The notes below the pieces were generated by a model. The model was not told the DNA's origin and searched no databases. It saw nothing but the letters and a program-made list of their open reading frames with translations. From contig CAZTXB010000002.1 in assembly GCA_964617955.1 (NCBI GenBank), positions 62,001 to 126,000 of the forward strand: a DNA stretch of 64,000 nt, read 5' to 3'. This document shows positions 26,360 through 35,494 of the stretch, in pieces. The stretch is from JABWCE01 sp964617955 (GTDB lineage Bacteria; Bacteroidota; Bacteroidia; NS11-12g; UBA9320). Both the position numbers and the translations under genes were made by a program. How positions within the stretch are numbered: position 1 is the stretch's first letter; every line of letters starts with the position of its first letter.

Positions 26360-27829
26360 CTAATGCTTTTTTCTGGCGAGATAATTATAAAAAATAGAAT
26401 TTTTCTTCTTGGACAGATAATGAAACTTAATTCCGGGCTTATGATAGCTGTCTAAATCATAAATTGTCTTTTTGTTTTCGAGATAATAGTGGTAATTTTT
26501 AAATGAATACTTATAACTATCCACTTTTAAATTAAGGCATAATAAGGTTATTTGGGTTATTATACCAATGGAAAAGATCAGTATAAAAGTATAAAAATAA
26601 AGGGTCTTTAACTTATCGAGATTGGCAAGCATTATTAAATTTACAAAGAATAAAAAAGTGGCGCATCCCCGGAGCATAAAATCAAAATTATAGTAAAACA
26701 AGAAAAAAGGGGTAAGCATACAACTTATTAATAAAAGACAAGTTTTTGGGTCTCTATTTAATACATTCGATTTTATATTTTGAATAATAGGTGTCTTTTT
26801 ACTGAAAAAGGCAAAAAGAAAAAAGCATACGTATGGTATTGCTATACAAGCCAGAAATCTTATTATTTCTTTTATTTCAATAAGATTCATTTGCCAGAAT
26901 CGTCTGCAACCCGTTAGCCCATGTCCGCTAAAGTAGGAAACAAAAACAAAAAAAACGAGAAGCGAAATGAAAATAAACTTTCTGTGCTTTAGGGCATCCT
27001 TATAAAAGATGAGTATTTGAAAAAACAGCAATAATAAAAAAGCAGCGGATGTAAATACAGACCAAAGCGGCACGAAGATGCAAATAAAAACTCCCAATTT
27101 GATATTTTTTGTAATCCATGAATAATGCATTAAACAGCCGCCGATTAATAAGGCACAAAAATGTTGGGGCACATAGACAACTTGCGTAATAAAGGTGCTA
27201 ATTTCAAGATATAAAGGCAGTGGGTTGCCAAACAGCACATCGGGGCTAAATACATATATTTCCTTTATGTACACCAATGAATATAAAAGTAACCTTACCA
27301 GAAATATGGAATTGGGAAGTATTACAATTAAAAATGAATGGAACACATTTTTTGTAACATAAATTTGGACATACCTTAGTGCTATGAAAACAACAAGTAT
27401 TAATTCGCCGAATAGAAAATATTCAGCTGCGCTGTTTGAAAATAGTTTGGCAATTCCGGCCGGAATAAGGTAGTAGGCTATATTATAGCACAGGTAATGG
27501 AATTTATCATACACAACTGGCCATTGATAGTTTACCAGATCGCAGGTTATCAAATTATGTTTTATAAAATCAAAATTTTGGGGTAAAAAATTACAAGTTC
27601 CCGAGAGAACTGCAATACTAAAAGACACAGCAAGGGTTAAAAAGAGCAATAACGGTGAGTTTTGTTTTTTCCTTTCAGGAAATTTAATTTCTAATTTAGA
27701 AATTAAATAGAAAATTACTGCCAGAGTAGGTAAAGAAACATACCATTTAAACCAGAAAATGAGGAATACAGCATTAGGTAAAATAAGAAGGATAAGAAGC
27801 GAATTTATGATTGTAAGTTTAAATTTCAT
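26360..27829 (-). CDS. Polytopic membrane protein of the polysaccharide locus, possibly GT-C type
   Basis: The 489-residue protein has about eleven strongly hydrophobic segments. Between the second and third lies a loop with LVNYQWPVVYDKFHYLCYNIAYYLIPA, a pattern I have seen in uncharacterised membrane proteins of surface-glycan loci. It could be a GT-C transferase or a polymerase; no conserved catalytic motif settles this. It is encoded on the strand opposite to the FkbM/GT39 pair. Upstream (27830-27892) lies the degraded methyltransferase. Base composition is AT-rich like its neighbours. Confidence 0.65.
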   Translation of the reverse strand: MKFKLTIINSLLILLILPNAVFLIFWFKWYVSLPTLAVIFYLISKLEIKFPERKKQNSPLLLFLTLAVSFSIAVLSGTCNFLPQNFDFIKHNLITCDLVNYQWPVVYDKFHYLCYNIAYYLIPAGIAKLFSNSAAEYFLFGELILVVFIALRYVQIYVTKNVFHSFLIVILPNSIFLVRLLLYSLVYIKEIYVFSPDVLFGNPLPLYLEISTFITQVVYVPQHFCALLIGGCLMHYSWITKNIKLGVFICIFVPLWSVFTSAAFLLLLFFQILIFYKDALKHRKFIFISLLVFFVFVSYFSGHGLTGCRRFWQMNLIEIKEIIRFLACIAIPYVCFFLFAFFSKKTPIIQNIKSNVLNRDPKTCLLLISCMLTPFFLFYYNFDFMLRGCATFLFFVNLIMLANLDKLKTLYFYTFILIFSIGIITQITLLCLNLKVDSYKYSFKNYHYYLENKKTIYDLDSYHKPGIKFHYLSKKKNSIFYNYLARKKH

Positions 27830-27892
27830 TTCGTATTTTTTTATTTCAATTCACGCATCAAAAATAGTGTAAGCGATCCACTTTGGTTTTAA

Positions 27893-28510
27893 TCAGATTT
27901 CAAAGTTGTTTTTTAAAAAGCCTTTTTTAGTTCTTTATCCGATTTAATTTTATCACTTTTTCTTCCTAAAAATAAAATCCGGAAGCCCCTTCGCAGGTAG
28001 CCTTTTAAACGTCTGATTAGAAAATCAAAATATTTAAGCCAAAAAGAACAAAAGAGATACAACTACCCTAAAACAAAACGGATTCCCTTGTTATCAAAGA
28101 ATGAAAGCACAAATGCCAGAATTGCCCATCAAAATGCAACCCCGTACCGGCAAATACACTCGAATCAATCTCACTAAAATTCCTGAATAATCTTCTGTGC
28201 CCTAATTTCGTAAACCTTGTATAATCAAATTGGCCGCTTTTCTGTTGCATAAAAGGCGTCATGTCAAATATTAGCCCATCCTTTTTCAAAACGCGATGAG
28301 CCACTTGTATATACCTGATAGGGTCGGCCACAAGTTACAGTACATCTTATAAATTATAAGATCAAACGTTTCATTTTTAAAGAGAATATCATGGGCATCA
28401 AAAATTAGTTGCGTTCGGGGGCCAAAATACACATCGCTTTCAATAACTATATAATCGGGTTTTAAAATCATTTCAATATCGGTCGTAATAGCATTTGCTG
28501 CCGGGTACAA
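27893..28510 (-). pseudogene. Class I SAM-dependent methyltransferase remnant, frameshifted and 5'-truncated
   Basis: Pieces of one methyltransferase are spread over the three minus-strand frames, in order. Near 28450-28350: ESDVYFGPRTQLIFDAHDI and FKNETFDLII. From 28331 on: ADPIRYIQVAHRVLKKDGLIF, TPFMQQKSGQFDYTRF and TKLGHRRLFRNFSEID. About 28135-28060, in another frame: WAILAFVLSFFDNKGIRF. At the end: FLGRKSDKIKSDKELKKAF, with a stop at 27893. At 28345 an in-frame stop replaces the residue expected between VL and the next segment, with a frameshift beside it. The N-terminal SAM motif is missing. The intact family is about 240 residues and acts in polysaccharide loci. It is not functional. 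Confidence 0.85.
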
Positions 28511-29086
28511 GGAAAACTACGATTTGCTTCAAGTATTTCGAAAATTTTCATTTAGGCCAACAATTTATTTAGTAACCCCGGTAGTAGATACCTCCAGTCA
28601 ATTTTGGGGGGAAATGGTTACAGACAAACAACAATTGGAGTATTTAAATCAAATCAACAATTCTGACCATTTAGAATATTTAAAAAAAAATAATAATCAG
28701 AATGCCCATACACGATCTGCTTATCATTGAAGAAGATTGAAGAAATGAAAGAATATGTTAAATTTGAATCTCATACACATCCAATATTAACAAAGTTAAC
28801 CGATAAGGAATTGGGAATTGAGTTTAATGTATCAAAGGCTTTTATAAAAAATAATATAGACCCCGATTGTTTATCTATCGCCTATCAGGCTGGGGATTAC
28901 GATGAAAAACATTTTAAAATCATGAAACAAGACGGTTATCAATCGGGTAGAACAACGGAAACAGGATGGAATGATTTTGATACAGATATTTATAAACTAA
29001 AATCTATAGGAATTTCGGATAATGCCGATATTTACAAGTTTGAATTTCAGTTATCCGGTATTTTTGGTTTTATATGTAAAATTTGA
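28503..29086 (+). pseudogene. Polysaccharide deacetylase (CE4-like) remnant, frameshifted and 5'-truncated
   Basis: The first frame (28503-28730) gives GYKENYDLLQVFRKFSFRPTIYLV and a SSQFWGEMVTDKQQLEYL stretch, as in the middle of NodB-type deacetylases. Near 28725 the frame is lost. The second frame (from about 28727) continues SLKKIEEMKEYVKFESHTHPILT and ends with YQSGRTTETGWNDFDTDIYKL and FEFQLSGIFGFICKI. The first part with the catalytic Asp-Asp is missing. The metal-binding HTxxHP motif has lost two residues (SHTHP). The second frame alone could look like a 119-residue gene, but it is the back half of this enzyme. The break at about 28500 coincides with the truncated end of the methyltransferase on the other strand. 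Confidence 0.82.
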
Positions 29087-29105
29087 TGAATGCTGATATT
29101 CGGAA

Positions 29106-29990
29106 ATGGCGAATAAGAATAATTTTACTTTACATCAGATGAAAATTTCAGTTATTACCCCGGTAAAAAATTCAGAAAAGTATCTTGCTGAAACGATTGA
29201 AAGTGCTATCAATCAGCATGGGAATTTTGAAATTGAATACCTAATATTTGATGGATTGTCAACTGATGATACTTTAAAGATTTGTAAAGAGTATGAAGAT
29301 CAATTATGTAATTTGGGAAGAAAAGTATTTTGCAATTCAATAGAGTTTAAGGTTATTTCAGAACCTGACAATGGAATGTACCATGCCATATCAAGAGGTT
29401 TAGGATGTATAAGCGGAGATATTACATGTTATCTTAACGGAGACGATTTTTATTTACCGAATGCATTTAGTTGCGTCACCGAAATATTTACAAAATTTCC
29501 AGAAGTAAAATGGATCAGCGGATTGCCATCCAGATTTAATGAATCGGGTCAACATATTGAGTTTTACGTGCCATGGGGATATAATTCGAAACTTATCTCA
29601 AAAGGTTTTAATGGAACTAAATTGCCAATTATTCAGCAGGAGTCTGTATTCTGGCGAAGCGAACTCAATCACCTCATCGCTATTCAACAATTACAACATT
29701 TTAAGCTTGCCGGAGATTTTTTTTTATGGAGCAGCTTTGCTAAGAATAAGGTTCAATTATATGTCGTGGATTCATTTTTAGGAGGAAACCGAAAGAGAAA
29801 AGGCCAAATGTCGGAGGACAAAGCTCAGTACTTTAATGAAATGAATTCCATTAAGGATAAAGCAAATCCATTGGACTATTTTTTAGTTTTTTTATTTTGG
29901 GTTATCGACAAATTTGCAGGGAAACCGGTAAAACAAAAATTATCGAAACACAGGTTGTATTACAAAAAGGGTAAATGGAGGAAAAGCTAA
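29106..29990 (+). CDS. Glycosyltransferase family 2
   Basis: The 294-residue protein has KISVITPVKNSEKYLAETIESAINQ, YLIFDGLSTDDTLKIC, PDNGMYHAISRGLGCISGDITCYLNGDDFYLP and WRSELN, matching the family 2 group with a WcaA-like NGDD acidic motif. Two starts are possible: ATG at 29106 or ATG at 29139, which places the methionine directly before the KISVITP strand. It seems intact although it follows the deacetylase remnant by 19 bp. It stops where the minus-strand C25 peptidase ends (next base), so the two genes meet tail to tail. Confidence 0.88.
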   Translation: MANKNNFTLHQMKISVITPVKNSEKYLAETIESAINQHGNFEIEYLIFDGLSTDDTLKICKEYEDQLCNLGRKVFCNSIEFKVISEPDNGMYHAISRGLGCISGDITCYLNGDDFYLPNAFSCVTEIFTKFPEVKWISGLPSRFNESGQHIEFYVPWGYNSKLISKGFNGTKLPIIQQESVFWRSELNHLIAIQQLQHFKLAGDFFLWSSFAKNKVQLYVVDSFLGGNRKRKGQMSEDKAQYFNEMNSIKDKANPLDYFLVFLFWVIDKFAGKPVKQKLSKHRLYYKKGKWRKS

Positions 29991-32900
29991 TTATCTCATA
30001 ATATAGAGCTTTCCATATCCTTTTTTGAAGAAGGCATCACCCGCTGTTTCACTTAACTCAATGTCTTTGCCGTTCACCTTTGCACTTACCTTATAAAGAT
30101 AAACGCCATTGGCCAGCTTATCACCATAACTGTCGGTGCCATCCCATTCGTATTTGGTAATATTGCTTCCTATATTCATTGGACCAAGCTCGTCCTGGGT
30201 GAGTTCTTTTACGATTGAGCCTGATGCGGTAATTATACTAATTTTAAAATACTCAGGAATCTGATCTCCCGTGAGTGTAAATACAAACCTTGTCTTGGTC
30301 GTAAATGGATTCGGATATGGGTAAATATTAGTCAGACTTGATTTGCTAATGACTTGGAAGGCAATTTTATAATCTTCTTCCGAGGCGCTATTACCATTTG
30401 CATCGGTCACAGCAACTTTGAGTTCATAGACACCATCTTTCAAATTTCTAGGATTAAATATAAGTTTGCATTTGTCGTTTGGGCCTTTGGAAGGAATAAA
30501 ATTGAAAGTATCACTGGCAATATTCAAATTCTTGAAAATGGTATTTCCTGGCTCTTTCATGGATAGTTTGAAATAGTCGGCCTTATCCAAATAGAAATAT
30601 TTATTATCGTCAAGAGCTGTTATGGTAATTGTTGGGTTGGGCGAAACAATTTCAAAGTTGCTGATATGTCTTCCATCAAAAACGACGTCTAGGTAAGGAT
30701 TCTTAAGATCTGTTTTAATAAAATACGGGAATTGCCAGGTATTATTGAACAAATATTCTTCAGGTTGAGCCATATTTGGGTTAACAGTAACCCTCAACAT
30801 GTTGCTCCCGAAAAGTCCTTTGGTGTTTAAAAGATGCTTTACTGTTAAACTATTATTGACTGACAGTTTTCCATACTTTTTAAATTCTAAGGTATCAATT
30901 GTGTTTGCCTGATTGGTATTGGTTATTAATACCAATACGCTATCCATATTTAATGAAGAAATATTGGAATACGCCAAATACACTTGCAAAGTATCTCCCT
31001 CATCCAAAGAGTCCTTGTTTTGATAAATGCTTATCGGTGGATTTACCATACCTTCCGGATAACCATCATATAAGACTGTCCATCTTGAAATTCCTCTAGG
31101 CGTTTTTGATACACTGTCCTCAATATCAGCCTCAACCCTTAGGAAAGGGTAAATTTTAGCGTCTAATTGATCTAAATCGAATTCATTAGTCGTTATATTT
31201 CTATACAAAAGGGATTCAATCCCATTTGTCGTAAGACCATAGATGTTAAATTTTACATTGTCACTTGAATTGTCTGGATTGTGCAAAGTTCGATTAAAAG
31301 ATTTCCATTTACTTGAAGGACCAATAGGAATTGATTTAATGAGTCCGGAATCCCCTAAAATATTTAGAGACGTGGTCAACGTTATGCATTGGTTTTCCGG
31401 TGGATTGCTAGAAGAGTAATCGGCCAATTTTTCTTCAGCCTCACCTGGTATTTTTCCTTTCTGGCCGACCAAGATGTATGGATGGTCATTTTTCAGACTC
31501 CTGATTTTTATTGCACCGAACTTTTCCAACTCCGAAAAGATTTCCTCCTCCCAGAAATCAACATTTGTATTTTTTCCGGAAAAAATCATGATGTGATAAC
31601 CAAAAGGAATTCTCTGCAAATAGGAAATAAAAGAATCCCTGGTATCCTTATTTGCCATACTGTAAGTGTGGGCGCCTGACAAAGCAATTCCTGCCGGGAG
31701 ATAATAATCCTTATTTTTTGGTGTTAGCGATGGTTCAAACCAACTCCATGTTCCGGTTGATTTTACATTGTACTTACTCCCGGTTTGAAATCTTCGTTCT
31801 GTGAAAGGATTAATGGCAACTGCACAAATTCCCTCTTGAGTATAAAAGCCAGCCCACAAAGGTGGTAATTCATGCCAAATAGTGTAAAAAAAGGCAGAAT
31901 TGCAATTTTTACCCCCTGTCCATATTTGATAATTATTTGAAGGTACAGTATTAAAATGCAATTCTTTTAGATTGTCATATTGTAGCTGTACCTTCTGCGA
32001 ATTAATAAATTTATCTATATACCCCTGACTCCAGCCATTTGGACTATTATAAATCATAGCAAAAGTTGACTCATCCCAAACAGTTTTACCGGAGCCGTCT
32101 TCAATTTTAACTCTCCAAAAATAATCAAGACTGTCAATGGGCAATAAGGAGAAGTTAGCCTCTGCAAGGTATTGGGATGTGATTAATCCGGAACTTTTTT
32201 TATAAGGACTGCTAAAGAAAGGAGTAGTATCCAACTCGAAAATAAAATTGTAATTGGATTTTGTATAGTTTAATGACTGAGCAAGCAGTCTTACATTGGT
32301 ACTGCTGACAATGCCATCTCTTTTGGGAAACAAAATTTGAGCATTGCCTGAGCTGAAGTAATAACTTATACTTGCTGTATTGTTAGATTCCCCAAACGGC
32401 AATTGTTCCTGAATTAGATTTGCCGAGTCCAAGTATATAGTAAACGTATTTGACCCCTTGATACTAATATTTTTAGGCCGTTTGATCCAAAAGATTAAGG
32501 TATCGGAATTTCCAAAACCATGATGCCACATGCTTTTATAATGTAAGATTTTGTTATCTGGGGTATTTTGCTGAACGTGAACAGTGAAGGTATCGTTGGT
32601 AAACAAAGCACTGTTTTTTAATGATAATACAAGACCAAATGAATCGAGGTCGGCAGTGGCCTTTTTAGGGTAGACATAAGATTTAGTGACATCTATGGTG
32701 TAATCCGGTGAATTGGCATCAAATACCTTGATGGATGGATCACCCATGAATAGCATTTGTTTGCAATTGGATCGGTTATAATCAGAAGATGGATTTTGAT
32801 ACTCTTTAATGGTTAATATTAAATTTTGGGCAAAGGAATAATCTGTTCCTGTGCTTAGTTTTTGATGGAAGGTATTTGCGTAATGATTCAATTCGCTTAT

Positions 32901-34958
32901 GTACCCAAACGTAGTACCGGCTAACCATCCGATTGCTCCTTTCTTTTTGGTAAATAGATACCCCTCTGCTATAGAAGTCCCATCGAACGTGTTACCCAAT
33001 CCGCAACCATTAAAATAGTAAAAGGGATATTTGTTTGCATTGCTTAATTGATAAGCCTCTCCTAAATCAATATCGGAAGCTTGTGCCGAACCATGTCCAA
33101 AGTAATCAACCAAGGCATAACCGGTATTAATTTCCAATTGAATTTTTGATTTTAGGGTTGAATCGATCGGACTCGGGTCTTGTTTCGTAATGAGTTTTCG
33201 AGTTGCCCCCCATTTCTCGCCTTTTACAGCACTATAATAAGAAGTAAGATAACCCACAAACTGAGTCACTGAAGACGTATTTTCGCCTCCAGCCAATTGT
33301 AAAATCTTCTTTTTCCAAGGCTGGTACCCTTGAGACAAATGATCATTTAGGTTAGAGAGATAAATTCCCACTTGACGGTTTGTGGTGGCAGGCAATCTCC
33401 CTGTCGCTAACAAGGGGTCTAATTTTGAACCATTATAGCCTGTTGTGAAATAATAATCCGAAGGAGGATTGCCAAAAGTAGGTACAAGATCTAAACTTTC
33501 GTTAGCACTGCTATTGAACCTGGTGTTTATATATTTATTTCCCTTACCAAGTAACAGCAGGAACTTTAAGCTTGAAGCATTATTGATAGACATTCTGCAA
33601 AAATTCTTCAAGGCCTCAGGATGCTTTAATCCATAATAAAATTGGTCGTAAATGTCGTTAGTAAAAGCTAAATACACACTGTGACTGCCTCCGGTGGATG
33701 TACTTAAAAAATCTTTGTAGGCATTTGCACCTGAATCGAGTTTTTGATTTGTAATAATTAAATAATCGGCACCGCTTGGTGGCGTCAGTTGATTAAATTT
33801 ATAGGCTTTCACAGTGGAGACTTGCAAGATGGACGTTTCGTCCAATACCCATAAGACTCTATTTGAACCTGAGGACGGTAGTATACAATAAAGGTCTGAA
33901 CCATTAACTTCGCCTATAGACTTTGTAAAGTTAGTGAGATCGTATAGTATTGGCCGGGTTTTTTCGGCCGGATATTTCTGAAATTTAAGAAAAGGGTTTG
34001 TCGATGTATAATCGAACTTAAAATTTGAGGAATCGTTTAAATTGAACAAGCGCGGATAACTGAACTTGAAGTAAGCTGCCGAGTGATTTGATTTGGCCAA
34101 TAAAAAAGAGGTTAACTTAAAGCCTGTGTACTGCGAGCCCACTAACATTCTGTCGATGGAGTCATTAAAAAAATAACGCCCCAGGCCTCTTAACTTTTTC
34201 TCTGAAATGAGGGTGTTAGGAGATAGAACAGTAAGCTGCAGCCCATTGTTATTTCCATCCCCATCAAAGGCACTAACATTATTGGCTCTTGAATGGGCTA
34301 AAACCTCAATATGAGGTTTTGGGCCTAGATTACTTAAATAGGGCGTAAGGAAATTTACAGCAGTACCTCCTCCGCCAAATGAAATGGCCCAACCTTCCCC
34401 TTCACTGTATTCAGAATAAAAACCTTCAGAGGCAAATCCCAGGCCGTCATATGCTTGATTTTTGAACCAAATGGCTTGCTCATATACAAAATAGGGATCT
34501 GCCATCTTACCGGCATAATTTTTATCTTCGTTTACAATAATCCTTTTTCCCACACTCCCTGATACCGTCAGGAAATAAACCGCCGTATCGGAATACAAGC
34601 TCATGTATTGATGCGGCTGTTCTCCCGGATTATAGAGTGGCGCGTCGAGTTTACCATCGTTGTAAGTTCCGTAAAATTCAATAAAATCGCTGTTGTCGAA
34701 TTTGGAATCGCTTTCACCTGCTACGATAATGGGTTGTTCTTTGCCGTTAATCCACATTTGAATGTTTTGAGGATTGATGCTGTTCACCGGAAACCCGATG
34801 TTTTGAAGCGTGTTGTAATCTATGCGATAGATGCCTTCCTTGCCTATCTTAATTTTGTAGTAATCCTGGCTGAAGTTTATCCATTCATTGCCATAAAGTT
34901 GCGCATGAATGAGTTTGGTGAACAAAATTAAAAAACCCAGTATGAGTGATTTTTTCAT
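29991..34958 (-). CDS. C25 family cysteine peptidase, putative T9SS sortase PorU2-like
   Basis: The 1655-residue protein has a signal peptide (MKKSLILGFLILFTKLIHA). The gingipain-type catalytic domain spans about 380-750. His622 in DYFGHGSA and Cys652 in YYFNGCGLGN stand 30 residues apart, as in gingipains and PorU. N-terminal beta domains and several Ig-like modules follow. The C-terminus is an FlgD-type Ig segment (YPYPNPFTTKTRFVFTL ... WDGTDSYGDKLANGVYLYKV) with a short tail ending LYIMR, not a classical sorting domain. PorU removes sorting domains of T9SS cargo and attaches proteins to lipopolysaccharide. The family with this length is often named PorU2. The gene is alone; no other T9SS machinery gene is in the window. 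Confidence 0.8.
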   Translation of the reverse strand: MKKSLILGFLILFTKLIHAQLYGNEWINFSQDYYKIKIGKEGIYRIDYNTLQNIGFPVNSINPQNIQMWINGKEQPIIVAGESDSKFDNSDFIEFYGTYNDGKLDAPLYNPGEQPHQYMSLYSDTAVYFLTVSGSVGKRIIVNEDKNYAGKMADPYFVYEQAIWFKNQAYDGLGFASEGFYSEYSEGEGWAISFGGGGTAVNFLTPYLSNLGPKPHIEVLAHSRANNVSAFDGDGNNNGLQLTVLSPNTLISEKKLRGLGRYFFNDSIDRMLVGSQYTGFKLTSFLLAKSNHSAAYFKFSYPRLFNLNDSSNFKFDYTSTNPFLKFQKYPAEKTRPILYDLTNFTKSIGEVNGSDLYCILPSSGSNRVLWVLDETSILQVSTVKAYKFNQLTPPSGADYLIITNQKLDSGANAYKDFLSTSTGGSHSVYLAFTNDIYDQFYYGLKHPEALKNFCRMSINNASSLKFLLLLGKGNKYINTRFNSSANESLDLVPTFGNPPSDYYFTTGYNGSKLDPLLATGRLPATTNRQVGIYLSNLNDHLSQGYQPWKKKILQLAGGENTSSVTQFVGYLTSYYSAVKGEKWGATRKLITKQDPSPIDSTLKSKIQLEINTGYALVDYFGHGSAQASDIDLGEAYQLSNANKYPFYYFNGCGLGNTFDGTSIAEGYLFTKKKGAIGWLAGTTFGYISELNHYANTFHQKLSTGTDYSFAQNLILTIKEYQNPSSDYNRSNCKQMLFMGDPSIKVFDANSPDYTIDVTKSYVYPKKATADLDSFGLVLSLKNSALFTNDTFTVHVQQNTPDNKILHYKSMWHHGFGNSDTLIFWIKRPKNISIKGSNTFTIYLDSANLIQEQLPFGESNNTASISYYFSSGNAQILFPKRDGIVSSTNVRLLAQSLNYTKSNYNFIFELDTTPFFSSPYKKSSGLITSQYLAEANFSLLPIDSLDYFWRVKIEDGSGKTVWDESTFAMIYNSPNGWSQGYIDKFINSQKVQLQYDNLKELHFNTVPSNNYQIWTGGKNCNSAFFYTIWHELPPLWAGFYTQEGICAVAINPFTERRFQTGSKYNVKSTGTWSWFEPSLTPKNKDYYLPAGIALSGAHTYSMANKDTRDSFISYLQRIPFGYHIMIFSGKNTNVDFWEEEIFSELEKFGAIKIRSLKNDHPYILVGQKGKIPGEAEEKLADYSSSNPPENQCITLTTSLNILGDSGLIKSIPIGPSSKWKSFNRTLHNPDNSSDNVKFNIYGLTTNGIESLLYRNITTNEFDLDQLDAKIYPFLRVEADIEDSVSKTPRGISRWTVLYDGYPEGMVNPPISIYQNKDSLDEGDTLQVYLAYSNISSLNMDSVLVLITNTNQANTIDTLEFKKYGKLSVNNSLTVKHLLNTKGLFGSNMLRVTVNPNMAQPEEYLFNNTWQFPYFIKTDLKNPYLDVVFDGRHISNFEIVSPNPTITITALDDNKYFYLDKADYFKLSMKEPGNTIFKNLNIASDTFNFIPSKGPNDKCKLIFNPRNLKDGVYELKVAVTDANGNSASEEDYKIAFQVISKSSLTNIYPYPNPFTTKTRFVFTLTGDQIPEYFKISIITASGSIVKELTQDELGPMNIGSNITKYEWDGTDSYGDKLANGVYLYKVSAKVNGKDIELSETAGDAFFKKGYGKLYIMR

Positions 34959-35494
34959 TTAAGTAATTAATTAGTACGAATTTGTAGCGATTTATCTATG
35001 CAATAATAAGCATCTTTTTGCAATATACGGCAGAGGGCCGTGGTTAGTTTACAATAAGATGTAAATTATATACATTATATTGGACATCGAGCTTTTTCTC
35101 ATTTTACTATCAAGTTTGTTTATCTGGATTATTTACTGCCCCTCTATGTTGAGTGTTCAACTTCTAAGCTACCTTCGCCGAAGACTTGAGTTAATTTCAT
35201 TCTGTCTAAAAGAAATAATTCATTCTATTTAAAGGATTGACATATATCGTAGAGCTTTTGATGTTAGATTTGCATATCAATTATTGCAATAATAACGATG
35301 GAAACCTTATCAAATTTCGAAAAGGGTATTCGATTCTTAGGATTAAGCGTCCCTTTCATATTAATATTCATGAATTTTAAGCATAAGATTACGACAGTTA
35401 AAATTTTGAAAGATAGAATAGAACTAAGTCCTAATCAAATTTATATCCTTCCAGTATGTGAAGTTTTTTTGCTAAACTAGGAGAACTTTAGAAG
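34959..35494. other. Long AT-rich intergenic region
   Basis: No recognisable gene family lies in these 536 bp. Seen are short hairpins (GTTGA/TTCAAC near 35150, CTTCG/CGAAG near 35177), a TAGATTTG box at 35265-35272 resembling a -7 element without a good -33 partner, and one 60-codon ORF from 35298. Confidence 0.5.
35298..35480 (+). CDS. Possible 60-residue peptide before the radical SAM gene
   Basis: The ORF starts ATG, 25 bp after a TAGATTTG -7-like box, and ends 14 bp before the radical SAM reading frame. It encodes a basic peptide with one hydrophobic stretch (FLGLSVPFILIFMNF) and a single Cys near the end (PVCEVFLLN). No family is recognised. It could be chance in AT-rich DNA, a small membrane peptide, or a leader/precursor gene of the radical SAM enzyme. 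Only its position supports it. Confidence 0.2.
   Translation: METLSNFEKGIRFLGLSVPFILIFMNFKHKITTVKILKDRIELSPNQIYILPVCEVFLLN

Noticed and set aside
28727..29086. Independent 119-residue gene
   Set aside because: Its sequence is the back half of a polysaccharide deacetylase whose middle part lies just upstream in another frame, so it is a fragment.
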